From positions 1 to 64,000 of the forward strand of contig JASFYX010000029.1 of NCBI GenBank assembly GCA_045046885.1: a stretch of 64,000 nucleotides of DNA, read 5' to 3'. This DNA comes from CG1-02-35-72 sp045046885 (lineage in GTDB: Bacteria > Bacteroidota > Bacteroidia > Flavobacteriales > Flavobacteriaceae). The notes beneath the pieces were generated by a model, which saw only the letters and a program-made list of their open reading frames with translations, had not been told where the DNA came from and did no database searches. Shown piece by piece: positions 16,619 to 24,697 of this stretch (its first letter is position 1; each line of letters begins with the position of its first letter). Both the position numbers and the translations under genes were made by a program.

Positions 16619-17412
16619 TACAATGTACTTAAAGGATAGAAATAATTTAAAACAAGTAAAAATATTCCAATTATAATTCTGTAATAACCAAATACTTTAA
16701 AGCCGTTTTTAGATAGAAAATCTATAAATGTTTTTATAGCAAATAGCGCCACAATAAAGGCCACTACATTTCCTAAAATAAGCAGATTTATTTGTTCAGA
16801 TGATAGTACAAATCCGTCCTGATAATAATCGAATAATTTTTTAGCTGTAGCCCCAAACATGGTAGGAACAGCTAGAAAAAACGAGAATTCAGCTGCTGTC
16901 TTTCTGTTGATTTTCTGACTCATCCCTCCTACAATACTCGCGCCACTTCTAGAAACACCCGGTATCATAGCAATGGTTTGGAAAAAGCCGATTTTAAGAG
17001 CGGTGAGGTAAGAAATCTTATCGTTATCTGGGGCAGTTTCAGCACTTTTAAACCAGGTATCCACTTTAAGTAAAATAAAACCACCTATGACCAATGAAAT
17101 GGCTACCGTAACAGGACTTTCTAATAATTTATCTATCACATCATTTAACAATAAACCCAAAACAACGGCGGGTAAAAAAGCGACTAAAAGTTTAAAATAA
17201 AAATCCCAAGTTTGGAAAAAGCGTTTAAAATATAAAACCACTACCGATAGGATGGCGCCCAACTGAATAACGATGGTAAATAGTTTTGTAAAATCGTCAC
17301 TGGCAATACCCATCAAAGAAGAGGTTATTATCATATGACCGGTAGATGATACAGGAAGGTATTCTGTTATACCCTCAATTATAGCTAAAATTAAAGCTTG
17401 TAGATAATTCAT
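16618..17412 (-). CDS. uppP: Undecaprenyl-diphosphate phosphatase
   Basis: A 264-residue BacA/UppP membrane enzyme that dephosphorylates undecaprenyl diphosphate, recycling the lipid carrier for peptidoglycan and polysaccharide synthesis. Both signatures are intact: [14 protein letters not shown] (13-26) and [13 protein letters not shown] (about 155-167). Several transmembrane helices cover the rest. It overlaps truB by one base and lies 18 bases downstream of the DUF3098 gene. Confidence 0.97.
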   Translation of the reverse strand: MNYLQALILAIIEGITEYLPVSSTGHMIITSSLMGIASDDFTKLFTIVIQLGAILSVVVLYFKRFFQTWDFYFKLLVAFLPAVVLGLLLNDVIDKLLESPVTVAISLVIGGFILLKVDTWFKSAETAPDNDKISYLTALKIGFFQTIAMIPGVSRSGASIVGGMSQKINRKTAAEFSFFLAVPTMFGATAKKLFDYYQDGFVLSSEQINLLILGNVVAFIVALFAIKTFIDFLSKNGFKVFGYYRIIIGIFLLVLNYFYPLSTL

Positions 17413-17430
17413 GTGTTTTAAAAAAGGTAT

Positions 17431-17688
17431 TTATTTTTTCTTAGGATTGGCTAAAATGGCATAAACCTGTAATCCAAGACCAATTAAGATTAAAGTTGGT
17501 GCCAAACGAATACGTCTAAAATTAAAAATAGCCTCATTAAAATGTTCAGGATCCGGACTACTTCCGCCGGCCATAAGGATAAATCCGCCAGCAATAATAA
17601 TTATTCCGATAAGCATAATTTGGTAATTTCTCTTGCCAAATAAAAATTGGGGTTCAGGTTTTTTTGGTGTTTTATCTTTTTTACTCAT
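17431..17688 (-). CDS. DUF3098 family membrane protein
   Basis: An 85-residue protein with two transmembrane helices (about 25-42 and 63-80) and a lysine-rich N-terminus. The stretch FGKRNYQIMLIG and the loop GSSPDPEHFNEAIFNFRRIR fit the DUF3098 family, which I recall between ftsX and uppP in many Bacteroidota. That neighbourhood suggests an envelope or division-related role, but no function is established. It lies 10 bases after ftsX. Confidence 0.82.
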   Translation of the reverse strand: MSKKDKTPKKPEPQFLFGKRNYQIMLIGIIIIAGGFILMAGGSSPDPEHFNEAIFNFRRIRLAPTLILIGLGLQVYAILANPKKK

Positions 17689-17698
17689 TGTTATAATT

Positions 17699-18577
17699 TT
17701 AGTAGTATATGTCGTTTGAACGCAGATTTAAAAAACGTTGAGCTGCAAAATAAGTACTCAACCAAGTTATAATAAAGCTAAAAATAAAGATACTTAAAGC
17801 GAGAATTCCTAACATTATTTTATTGTCTATGATATGTAAAATAGGTAAATATTTATCTAAATAGTAAACACAAATTCCCAAACCAATATTGGCTATAAAT
17901 GCGCCTAAAAATCCTAATTTTATACTGCGCCAAATAAAAGGACGCCTAATAAACCCTTTTGTGGCGCCTACCATTTGCATGGTTTTTATGATAAAACGCT
18001 TGGCATAAACCGATAATCTTATAGAGCTATTTATAAGTAAAACAGATATAAAGGTAAAAATGCCACTTAAAATCAATAACCAAAAACCAATGGTATTGAT
18101 GTTTTTAGTGAGCAAGTTTATAAGTGGTTTGTCGTAAGTTACATCATCAATAAAGCTCTTTTTATTGACTGCTGTGGCGATACTATCAATTTTATAAGAT
18201 GTTACATAATTGGCCTTTAAGTGTAAGCTAATAGCATTTTGTAAAGGATTGTAACCTAAAAATGACACGAAATCTTCGCCAGTAGATTTTGTCAAATCTT
18301 TGGCGGCTTGTTTTTTAGAAATAAAAGAAACCGATTTGCTAAAAGTGGCCTTTTTTAAATCGTTTTGAAGTGCTGTAATTGAATCTTTTGGAGTATTGTT
18401 TTTAATAAAAAGTGTGAGGGCTATTTTTTCTTTAAGGATATCACTTCCTTTTTTTGTATTAATTATAAGAAGTCCAAAGACACCCACCATAAAAAGGACT
18501 AAGCCAATGCTTATAACCACAGAAATATACGAAGATCGTAAGCGGCGTTTTTGATAAGTTTCGAAGGAAGCACTCAT
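17699..18577 (-). CDS. ftsX: Cell division protein FtsX
   Basis: A 292-residue FtsX-type permease with one N-terminal helix, a periplasmic domain (about 50-165) and three C-terminal helices. In the FtsEX complex it couples ATP hydrolysis in the cytoplasm to activation of peptidoglycan hydrolases at the septum. Family features include the inter-helix stretch VYAKRFIIKTMQMVGATKGFIRRPFIWRSIKLG. ftsE is not adjacent, as is usual in Bacteroidota. It is the first gene of the run that leads into DUF3098, uppP and truB. Confidence 0.92.
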   Translation of the reverse strand: MSASFETYQKRRLRSSYISVVISIGLVLFMVGVFGLLIINTKKGSDILKEKIALTLFIKNNTPKDSITALQNDLKKATFSKSVSFISKKQAAKDLTKSTGEDFVSFLGYNPLQNAISLHLKANYVTSYKIDSIATAVNKKSFIDDVTYDKPLINLLTKNINTIGFWLLILSGIFTFISVLLINSSIRLSVYAKRFIIKTMQMVGATKGFIRRPFIWRSIKLGFLGAFIANIGLGICVYYLDKYLPILHIIDNKIMLGILALSIFIFSFIITWLSTYFAAQRFLNLRSNDIYY

Positions 18578-18612
18578 ATTTTAGTACAAAATTGCTGCAA
18601 GATACTAATTAT

Positions 18613-19014
18613 TTATGGTAAATTTTGACACAGTTCTATCAAAACACCCGCCGTGTTTTTAGGATGTACAAAGGCCACTAATTTATTATCGGCACCACGT
18701 TTTGGCTCTTTATTGAGAATTGTAAAACCTTCTTTTTCTAGACGCATCATTTCAGATTTTATATCGGTAACTTCAAAAGCAATATGATGTATACCTTGTC
18801 CTCTTTTGGCTATAAATTTGGCAATAGGGCTTTCTGGATTAGTCGCTTCTAAAAGTTCTATTTTTGAATCGCCTACTTTAAAAAATGACGTTTTAACGCC
18901 TTCGCTGGCTACTGTTTCTTTTTTATAGCTTGGTACACCTAAAAGTTTTTCATAAAGACTGTTGGCTTCGTTTAAATCGGCTACAGCTATACCAATATGT
19001 TCAATTTTATCCAT
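18613..19014 (-). CDS. mce: Methylmalonyl-CoA epimerase
   Basis: A 133-residue glyoxalase-fold enzyme that interconverts the 2S and 2R forms of methylmalonyl-CoA on the propionyl-CoA/succinyl-CoA route. The paired VOC motifs are clear: KIEHIGIAVADL at the start, FKVGDSKIELLEAT in the middle, GIHHIAFEVTDI and the closing GVLIELCQ, giving the usual His/Gln/His/Glu metal ligands. I start it at MDKIEHIG; a longer version with 11 hydrophobic residues in front is less likely. meaB, the mutase chaperone, occurs 24 kb away in this window, supporting the pathway. Confidence 0.93.
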   Translation of the reverse strand: MDKIEHIGIAVADLNEANSLYEKLLGVPSYKKETVASEGVKTSFFKVGDSKIELLEATNPESPIAKFIAKRGQGIHHIAFEVTDIKSEMMRLEKEGFTILNKEPKRGADNKLVAFVHPKNTAGVLIELCQNLP

Positions 19015-19226
19015 TAAAAATAAATCTATAGCTACAAAAATAAACATTATTAATAACTGTTGTTGGTAAATAAATATTTATCACTTTAAAATAATTATAA
19101 AATCATTAGTCCTTATTACCTGTAAGAATATATATTAGTTTAATTAAATGTTTATCTGTTAGTTACAGTCAAATCTTAATTCTTGATTCTTTCAGCAAAG
19201 CGGTCTTACATCTTTAATTAAATGAT

Positions 19227-19234
19227 TACTTTTG
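19227..19234 (+). promoter_or_regulatory. -7 element of rbfA, touching the start codon
   Basis: TACTTTTG followed by CA; exact TAnnTTTG. Its last base is five bases before the rbfA ATG, so transcription should start at or within a few bases of the start codon. Confidence 0.55.
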
Positions 19235-19238
19235 CACT

Positions 19239-19631
19239 ATGGAAACAAATAGACAAAAAAAGATTGCTGGCGTCATTCAACAGGACTTAGCTACTATTTT
19301 ACAGAATGAAGCACGGAATACAATGCCAGGTGTTATTCTGTCTGTTACAAAAGTGTATGTCACAACAGATTTAAGTATAGCCAAAGTGTATTTAAGTATT
19401 TTTCCAGACACCAATAGAGCGTCTATTTTAGAGGGTATTATAACACATATGCCACATATTAAACACCAAGTGGCACAACTCACTAAACACCAATTGCGTA
19501 AAATGCCCGATTTGACTTTTTTTCTGGATGATTCTTTAGATTATATAGAAAATATTGATGCCGCTTTACGCGGAGATGAGGACAACCCTATTAAAAATCC
19601 TGAAATATTACCGAGACGCAAAAAAATCTGA
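19239..19631 (+). CDS. rbfA: 30S ribosome-binding factor RbfA
   Basis: A 130-residue RbfA, which binds pre-30S particles and aids maturation of 16S rRNA. It has the KH-like fold with METNRQKKIAGVIQQDLA at the start, the strand STAKVYLS-like segment DLSIAKVYLSIFP, and the conserved end LRKMPDLTFFLDDSLDY. The -7 promoter box lies almost on the ATG, pointing to a very short or absent leader. The next gene begins one base after the stop, so the two are co-transcribed. Confidence 0.95.
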   Translation: METNRQKKIAGVIQQDLATILQNEARNTMPGVILSVTKVYVTTDLSIAKVYLSIFPDTNRASILEGIITHMPHIKHQVAQLTKHQLRKMPDLTFFLDDSLDYIENIDAALRGDEDNPIKNPEILPRRKKI

Positions 19632-19632
19632 T

Positions 19633-20826
19633 TTGAATTTTCCGCTTTACATCGCCAAACGTTATTTATTTTATAAAAGTCGCAATGCGACGATAAATAT
19701 TATAACCGCAATAGCTTTGGTAGGAGTTGCTATTGGCACGATGGCTTTGTTTATTGTGCTGTCAGTTTTTTCGGGTTTAAAAGCTTTTAATATAAATTTT
19801 ATCAGCGCTTCAGATCCCGATTTAACCATTACGGCAACTCAAGGAAAATCGTTTGTTTTTAATGAGGATATTGAAACAATTCTCAAAGATAAATCTATCG
19901 CGCAATATTCCAAATATTTAGAAGAGCGTGCTTTTTTAAGTTACCAAGATAAGCGTGTTATTGCTGTTGTTAAAGGTGTTGATATTCATTTTACAGATGT
20001 TGTTCAAATGGACACAACTGTTTATGCGGGTAGGTGGTTAAATCCAGAAGCTTTAAATCAGGTGGTTATAGGAAATACTATTTCCAGGCAGTTGAGTTTA
20101 GGCATAAGCGATTATATCAATTCTTTAAAAGTGTATGTCCCTAAACCAGGAAAGGGTTATATAAATAATCCGTCACAGGCTTTTAAAATGCTTTCTTCAA
20201 GACCTGTGGGGGTGTTTTCTGTAACGGAAAAACTCGATAAAAAATACGTTTTTGCAAATTTGCCTTTTGCGCAAGAGTTACTCAATTATAAACCGAATCA
20301 AATAAGTGGGATTGCGTTAAAATTAAAACCAAAGATTCAGCCAGATACTTATGTAGAAGTCCTACAAAAAAAGTTAGGAAATACATTTAAAGTGAGAACA
20401 CGTACACAGCTCAATGCTGTTTTTTACAAAATGCTGAATACCGAGAATTTGGTATCTTACCTTATATTCACACTAATCGTTATCATTGCTATTTTTAATG
20501 TGATTGGTGCGATTGTGATGATGATTTTAGACAAAAAAGAAAACCTTAAAACCCTGTATAATTTGGGAACGCCTTTGCCTCAAATAAAACGTATTTTTGT
20601 ATTGCATGGCTTATTATTACAAGGTGTTGGACTATTTATTGGTTTACTTTTAGGCGTTATTTTAGTATTACTACAACTGCATTTTGGTTTTTTAAAAATT
20701 ACCGCTGTTTTGGCCTATCCAGTTGAATTTAAATGGACAAATTTATTTGTCGTTATGATAACCATAACCGTTTTAGGTTATGTAGCTGCTAGATTGGCGA
20801 GTAGTCGTATAAAGTTATTGTTCTAA
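19633..20826 (+). CDS. LolC/E-like ABC transporter permease (FtsX/MacB superfamily)
   Basis: A 397-residue permease with an N-terminal helix, a large periplasmic domain and three C-terminal helices, the layout of LolC/LolE proteins that release lipoproteins from the inner membrane. The start LNFPLYIAKRYLFYKSRN...INIITAIA is characteristic. I choose a TTG codon at 19633, one base after the rbfA stop, because it places MNFPLYIAKRYLF at the N-terminus as in relatives; the ATG at 19555 would add residues encoded inside rbfA with no family match. No ATPase gene is adjacent. It ends in a four-base convergent overlap with the next gene. Confidence 0.87.
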   Translation: MNFPLYIAKRYLFYKSRNATINIITAIALVGVAIGTMALFIVLSVFSGLKAFNINFISASDPDLTITATQGKSFVFNEDIETILKDKSIAQYSKYLEERAFLSYQDKRVIAVVKGVDIHFTDVVQMDTTVYAGRWLNPEALNQVVIGNTISRQLSLGISDYINSLKVYVPKPGKGYINNPSQAFKMLSSRPVGVFSVTEKLDKKYVFANLPFAQELLNYKPNQISGIALKLKPKIQPDTYVEVLQKKLGNTFKVRTRTQLNAVFYKMLNTENLVSYLIFTLIVIIAIFNVIGAIVMMILDKKENLKTLYNLGTPLPQIKRIFVLHGLLLQGVGLFIGLLLGVILVLLQLHFGFLKITAVLAYPVEFKWTNLFVVMITITVLGYVAARLASSRIKLLF

Positions 20827-21734
20827 TTTCCTTTCGGTAAACTGATATAATAGAGCTTTCGCGACTTATTATTCAGATGGTTTTCGCGCAACCATGGATT
20901 GTGCAGTTTTAAAATCTTATAATTTATCTTAAAACCTTTTGCAAACAAGGCTATATTGTGGATTGGTGTATCAACTTTTACTTTATAAATAGGGGTGGGA
21001 TAATATAAATCCGTTGCATCAAACACAAAACCGTATTTTTCGGGATGTGTCAAAATTTCTTTAACGGCAATAAGACGTGGAATGTATCTGCCGGTTTCAT
21101 CGCCAACAAGTAAATCGTAATAGTTGTTCACTTTTTGAGCCCCTATTTTACGGGCTATACCGTTTATACCATTGTTATAAGCCGCTGCCGCCAACGTCCA
21201 AGAGCCAAATTTTTCTTTGGCTTTTAAAAAATAATCGCAAGCTACCTGTGTGCTTAACTCGAGATTGTAACGTTCATCTACATTTTTATTGACTTCTAAA
21301 TGATTTTCTTTAGCCGTACTTTTCATCAATTGCCAAAAACCTTTAGCTCCTTTTGGTGATGTCACATTTTGCAAACCACTTTCTATAACGGCAATGTATT
21401 TAAAGTCATTTGGAATGCCATTTTTTTTAAGAATGGGCTCAATAATAGGAAAGTATTTACTGGCGCGTTTTATGAGCAATAAGCCATTAGACTGCCAATA
21501 GGTATTTACCAAAAGCTCTCTGTCCATCCGTTCTTTTATATCGGGTTTGTTTACAGGAATAGCTTCGTTGGCAAAATTGAGATGAGTAGGTAATTTTAAA
21601 GCCTTAATTTTATAGGTATCACTTGTATAAGTCGGCCCGTCGTAAGTGATAGTTTTGTCAGATTTAGCATTGATAAAAATAAATCCCAAAACGAGGAGGC
21701 CGATTAAAATTACTACGGGTGCTATTTTCTTCAT
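20823..21734 (-). CDS. Membrane-anchored lytic transglycosylase (SLT domain)
   Basis: A 303-residue envelope enzyme with an N-terminal signal anchor (residues about 5-22). The SLT domain carries the catalytic glutamate E118 in AVIESGLQNVTSPKGAKGFWQLM and the AAAAYNNGINGI signature, as in MltD-type enzymes that cleave peptidoglycan glycan strands to 1,6-anhydro products. A ~100-residue C-terminal part (from about FDATDLYYPTPIYKV) is not a recognisable LysM but sits where MltD carries its binding modules. It is the last gene of the mtaB-hydrolase-rfbC group. Confidence 0.88.
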   Translation of the reverse strand: MKKIAPVVILIGLLVLGFIFINAKSDKTITYDGPTYTSDTYKIKALKLPTHLNFANEAIPVNKPDIKERMDRELLVNTYWQSNGLLLIKRASKYFPIIEPILKKNGIPNDFKYIAVIESGLQNVTSPKGAKGFWQLMKSTAKENHLEVNKNVDERYNLELSTQVACDYFLKAKEKFGSWTLAAAAYNNGINGIARKIGAQKVNNYYDLLVGDETGRYIPRLIAVKEILTHPEKYGFVFDATDLYYPTPIYKVKVDTPIHNIALFAKGFKINYKILKLHNPWLRENHLNNKSRKLYYISLPKGN

Positions 21735-21747
21735 AATTTAATTTTGT

Positions 21748-22287
21748 TTAAAACGGACTTTCAAAAGTGTCAAACTCAAGACCCTTTTCATCCTTTTGTG
21801 ATAGGGTAGGATTTGTTATTTGCCAATCAATGTCAAGTGTTTTGTCGTTCCAAAGTAAAGAAACTTCCGATTCAGGCTTATAAAATTCAGAACATTTGTA
21901 ATTTATGATAGTATTGTCTTCAAGACACAAAAATCCGTGAGCAAATCCCACAGGAACATAAAATTGGTATTTATTGTCCTCGTTGAGTTCAATTTTATAA
22001 TGTTGCCCAAAAGTTTCAGAATCTTTTCTGATATCTACCACAATATCTAAAATACTGCCTTTAATAACGCGTATGAGTTTGGCTTGAGTAAAAGGCGGTT
22101 TCTGAAAATGTAAACCACGCAAAACACCTTTTTGAGAACAAGATTCATTGTCTTGAACAAAATCATCAATAATTTCTGTAGCTAATTTTTCTTTGTTATA
22201 ACTCTCTAGAAAGTAACCTCTAGAATCTTTAAAAACTTTTGGTTTTATGACGAGAAGTTCTTTAAATGGCGTGTACTCTATTTTCAT
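21748..22287 (-). CDS. rfbC: dTDP-4-dehydrorhamnose 3,5-epimerase
   Basis: A 179-residue RmlC cupin that epimerises dTDP-4-keto-6-deoxyglucose on the way to dTDP-L-rhamnose for cell-surface polysaccharides. The catalytic pair is visible at H60 (GVLRGLHFQKP) and Y130 (TIINYKCSEFY), close to the canonical 62/132 numbering, and VPVGFAHGFLCLED is the cupin strand signature. rfbA, rfbB and rfbD are not next to it. The gene is inserted between a hydrolase and a lytic transglycosylase on the same strand. Confidence 0.95.
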   Translation of the reverse strand: MKIEYTPFKELLVIKPKVFKDSRGYFLESYNKEKLATEIIDDFVQDNESCSQKGVLRGLHFQKPPFTQAKLIRVIKGSILDIVVDIRKDSETFGQHYKIELNEDNKYQFYVPVGFAHGFLCLEDNTIINYKCSEFYKPESEVSLLWNDKTLDIDWQITNPTLSQKDEKGLEFDTFESPF

Positions 22288-22334
22288 AAATACTTAAAAT
22301 AGTATGTTTTATTAAAAGTTTAAAAATATAAAAG

Positions 22335-22994
22335 TTAAATGATTTCTTGGAGTATTTTGCTAATTTCTTTAGCCTTATTTAAAATCATAATATGGGTACC
22401 GTTTTTAACCGGAATGTAATTGCTGATGTATTTTACAGGAAAAATTTTATCGGCTTCACCGTGAATGTGGTACAAGTTGAGCGTTGTGTAATTCTTTTGC
22501 CAATTCAAAAGGGTTTTAAAAGACCAATCTAAATAGAGCGGGTCAAGAATATTTTGATATTTTTCGTAAAGTTCAACACGTTTCCTAACTTTTTTACCCA
22601 AATATTCTTTAGCAAAACCACCTAAATTTTTGAAATAAGCACTCGGAAACAGTTTGTAAATCCCGGTTGCTTTGGCAATCTGCATTCCTTTAGGTAATTC
22701 GGCAGGACTTTTAACACTAGAAATAATAATCACCTTATCGGTTTTGAGAATTCGTGCTATTTCTTGTACCATAATACCCCCAAACGAAACTCCTATTAAC
22801 ACTGGGTTGGGCGCTGTAATCTCTTGCGAAAGACGGGTGGCGTAAGCTAAGATGTCTTCGCTTTTGTCGTTAGGTATAAGCCATTCCAAATAATGAAAGC
22901 TGTATTTTTCAGTATTGAGCCTGAGGTGTTCAAATATTTTTGAGCTCGCCCCCAATCCGGGCATAAAATAGATATGTTTCTTTTTAGTAACCAT
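22335..22994 (-). CDS. Alpha/beta hydrolase family protein
   Basis: A 219-residue alpha/beta hydrolase. The nucleophile elbow is GVSFGG with S70, the oxyanion region is FMPGLGASSKIF (10-21), and the likely histidine is in KNGTHIMI near residue 203; HIHGEADKIFP carries the acid-residue loop. No substrate can be named. It overlaps the mtaB end by one base, so translation is probably coupled, but no functional link to tRNA modification is apparent. Confidence 0.82.
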   Translation of the reverse strand: MVTKKKHIYFMPGLGASSKIFEHLRLNTEKYSFHYLEWLIPNDKSEDILAYATRLSQEITAPNPVLIGVSFGGIMVQEIARILKTDKVIIISSVKSPAELPKGMQIAKATGIYKLFPSAYFKNLGGFAKEYLGKKVRKRVELYEKYQNILDPLYLDWSFKTLLNWQKNYTTLNLYHIHGEADKIFPVKYISNYIPVKNGTHIMILNKAKEISKILQEII

Positions 22995-24340
22995 TAAATT
23001 TGAATGACTTTGGTGTGAGTTTGTGGTATCAAGTCATATAAAACAAGACCATCTGCGTCTATTTCTTTGAGCCTGACTTGCTGTATGGTATTGATTAAAT
23101 CTTTGTTAAAAAGCGTTTTTACTTTGACGTAATTTTCTGTAAACCCGTGCATAAAACCGTCCTTGTTATCACTTTCAAGCAAAACGTTTAAGGTGTTGCC
23201 TATCTGTGTTTCGTAAAAAGCACGTCGTTTTTTAACCGATAAGCCGCGTAACATTTTACTGCGTTTATGACGGACTTTTAAAGGCACTACACCATCCATT
23301 AAAACGGCTTCGGTATTGGGTCGCTCGGAATAGGTAAAGACGTGTAAATAAGAAATATCCAATGCGTTTAAAAAGTTATAAGTTTCTAAAAAATGGGCAT
23401 CGGTTTCCCCCGGGAAACCTACAATCACATCAACGCCAATACAAGCATTGGGCATTAATTTTTTAATCTGTGTCACTCGATTGACGTACACATCACGCAA
23501 ATAACGACGTTTCATCAATTTGAGTAATTCATTACTGCCACTTTGCAACGGTATATGGAAATGTGGGACAAAACTAGTGGATTGTGCTACAAAAGCGATG
23601 GTGTCATTGGTTAGTAAATTGGGTTCTATAGAAGAAATCCGAATACGGTTAACACCTTCAACTTTATCAAGCGCCTGAATCAAATCTAAAAAAGTATGGT
23701 CGTGTTTTTTATCACCCAACTCACCTTTACCGTAATCGCCAATATTAACACCTGTTAAAACGATTTCTTTGATGCCTTTTGAAGCAATCGTTTTGGCATT
23801 TTTAATAACATTTTCTAAAGTATCGCTTCGAGAAATACCGCGTGCAAGCGGAATAGTGCAATAGGTACATTTATAATCGCACCCATCTTGGACTTTTAAA
23901 AAAGCGCGTGTTCTGTCGCCAAAAGAGTAAGCACTTTCATAGATGTTTGCCTCTTCAATTTCGCAAGCGTGTACAGTGCCCATATCATTTTTAGTCAGGT
24001 CGTTGAGATAATCGGTGACTTTAAACTTTTCGGTAGCGCCCAAAACCAAATCAACACCATCAACTTCTGCCAAGGTTTCGGGTTTTAATTGTGCATAACA
24101 ACCCACCGCAATAACAAAAGCTTTTTCGTTTTGTTTTAAACAACTTTTTACGATATTTTTAAACCGTTTATCAGCATTTTCGGTTACAGAGCAGGTGTTT
24201 ATCACATAGATATCGGCCTTGGTTTCAAAAGCCACGCGTTCAAAACCTTCTGAACCGAATTGTCTGGCAATAGTAGAAGTTTCAGAAAAATTGAGTTTAC
24301 ATCCTAAAGTGTAAAAAGCGACTTTTTTTTGTGCGGGCAT
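22994..24340 (-). CDS. mtaB: tRNA t6A37 methylthiotransferase MtaB
   Basis: A 448-residue radical SAM methylthiotransferase that converts t6A37 to ms2t6A37 in tRNA. The N-terminal UPF0004 domain supplies three cluster cysteines (C14, C50, C81). The radical SAM cluster is CDYKCTYC (C154, C158, C161), and a C-terminal TRAM-like RNA-binding domain follows. The TLGCKLNFSE start and GFPGETDAHF support MtaB over the related MiaB and RimO. A TAAATTTG -7 box lies about 20 bases upstream. It is first in a run of four minus-strand genes. Confidence 0.93.
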   Translation of the reverse strand: MPAQKKVAFYTLGCKLNFSETSTIARQFGSEGFERVAFETKADIYVINTCSVTENADKRFKNIVKSCLKQNEKAFVIAVGCYAQLKPETLAEVDGVDLVLGATEKFKVTDYLNDLTKNDMGTVHACEIEEANIYESAYSFGDRTRAFLKVQDGCDYKCTYCTIPLARGISRSDTLENVIKNAKTIASKGIKEIVLTGVNIGDYGKGELGDKKHDHTFLDLIQALDKVEGVNRIRISSIEPNLLTNDTIAFVAQSTSFVPHFHIPLQSGSNELLKLMKRRYLRDVYVNRVTQIKKLMPNACIGVDVIVGFPGETDAHFLETYNFLNALDISYLHVFTYSERPNTEAVLMDGVVPLKVRHKRSKMLRGLSVKKRRAFYETQIGNTLNVLLESDNKDGFMHGFTENYVKVKTLFNKDLINTIQQVRLKEIDADGLVLYDLIPQTHTKVIQI

Positions 24341-24360
24341 TAGTTTATATTTATCGATTG

Positions 24361-24368
24361 CAAATTTA
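24361..24368 (-). promoter_or_regulatory. -7 element of mtaB
   Basis: Reads TAAATTTG followed by CA on the minus strand, an exact TAnnTTTG, with a predicted leader of about 15 bases. Confidence 0.5.
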
Positions 24369-24379
24369 CAACAATAATT

Positions 24380-24697
24380 ATGATAGCAAACACGCCAACC
24401 CCTCCTTATTACGCTGTGATTTTTACTTCGGTTCGCACCGATGGAGATAATGATTACAGCAGTACTTCTGCTAAAATGATGTCTTTAGCGACTGATCAAA
24501 AAGGGTTTTTGGGCGTCGAATCTGCCAGAGAAGAAGTTGGAATAACCGTTTCTTATTGGGAAAGTTTAGCAGCTATAAAAAATTGGAAAGAACAGGTTAA
24601 ACATAGTCAGGCACGTACTAAAGGACGCGATTTGTGGTATAAAAAATTTAAAGTACGTATTTGTAAAGTAGAAAAAGCTTATGAATTTGAAAAGTAA
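24380..24697 (+). CDS. Antibiotic biosynthesis monooxygenase-domain protein
   Basis: A 105-residue ferredoxin-like protein of the ABM family. The pattern YYAVIFTSVRT, then GFLGVESAREEVGITVSYWESLAAIKNWKEQVKH, is typical of the short ABM enzymes, which include heme-degrading and quinone-forming monooxygenases. Most members of this size are uncharacterised, so the name does not imply antibiotic synthesis here. The stop lies 17 bases inside the next gene, a solute-binding lipoprotein, implying coupled translation. Confidence 0.8.
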   Translation: MIANTPTPPYYAVIFTSVRTDGDNDYSSTSAKMMSLATDQKGFLGVESAREEVGITVSYWESLAAIKNWKEQVKHSQARTKGRDLWYKKFKVRICKVEKAYEFEK

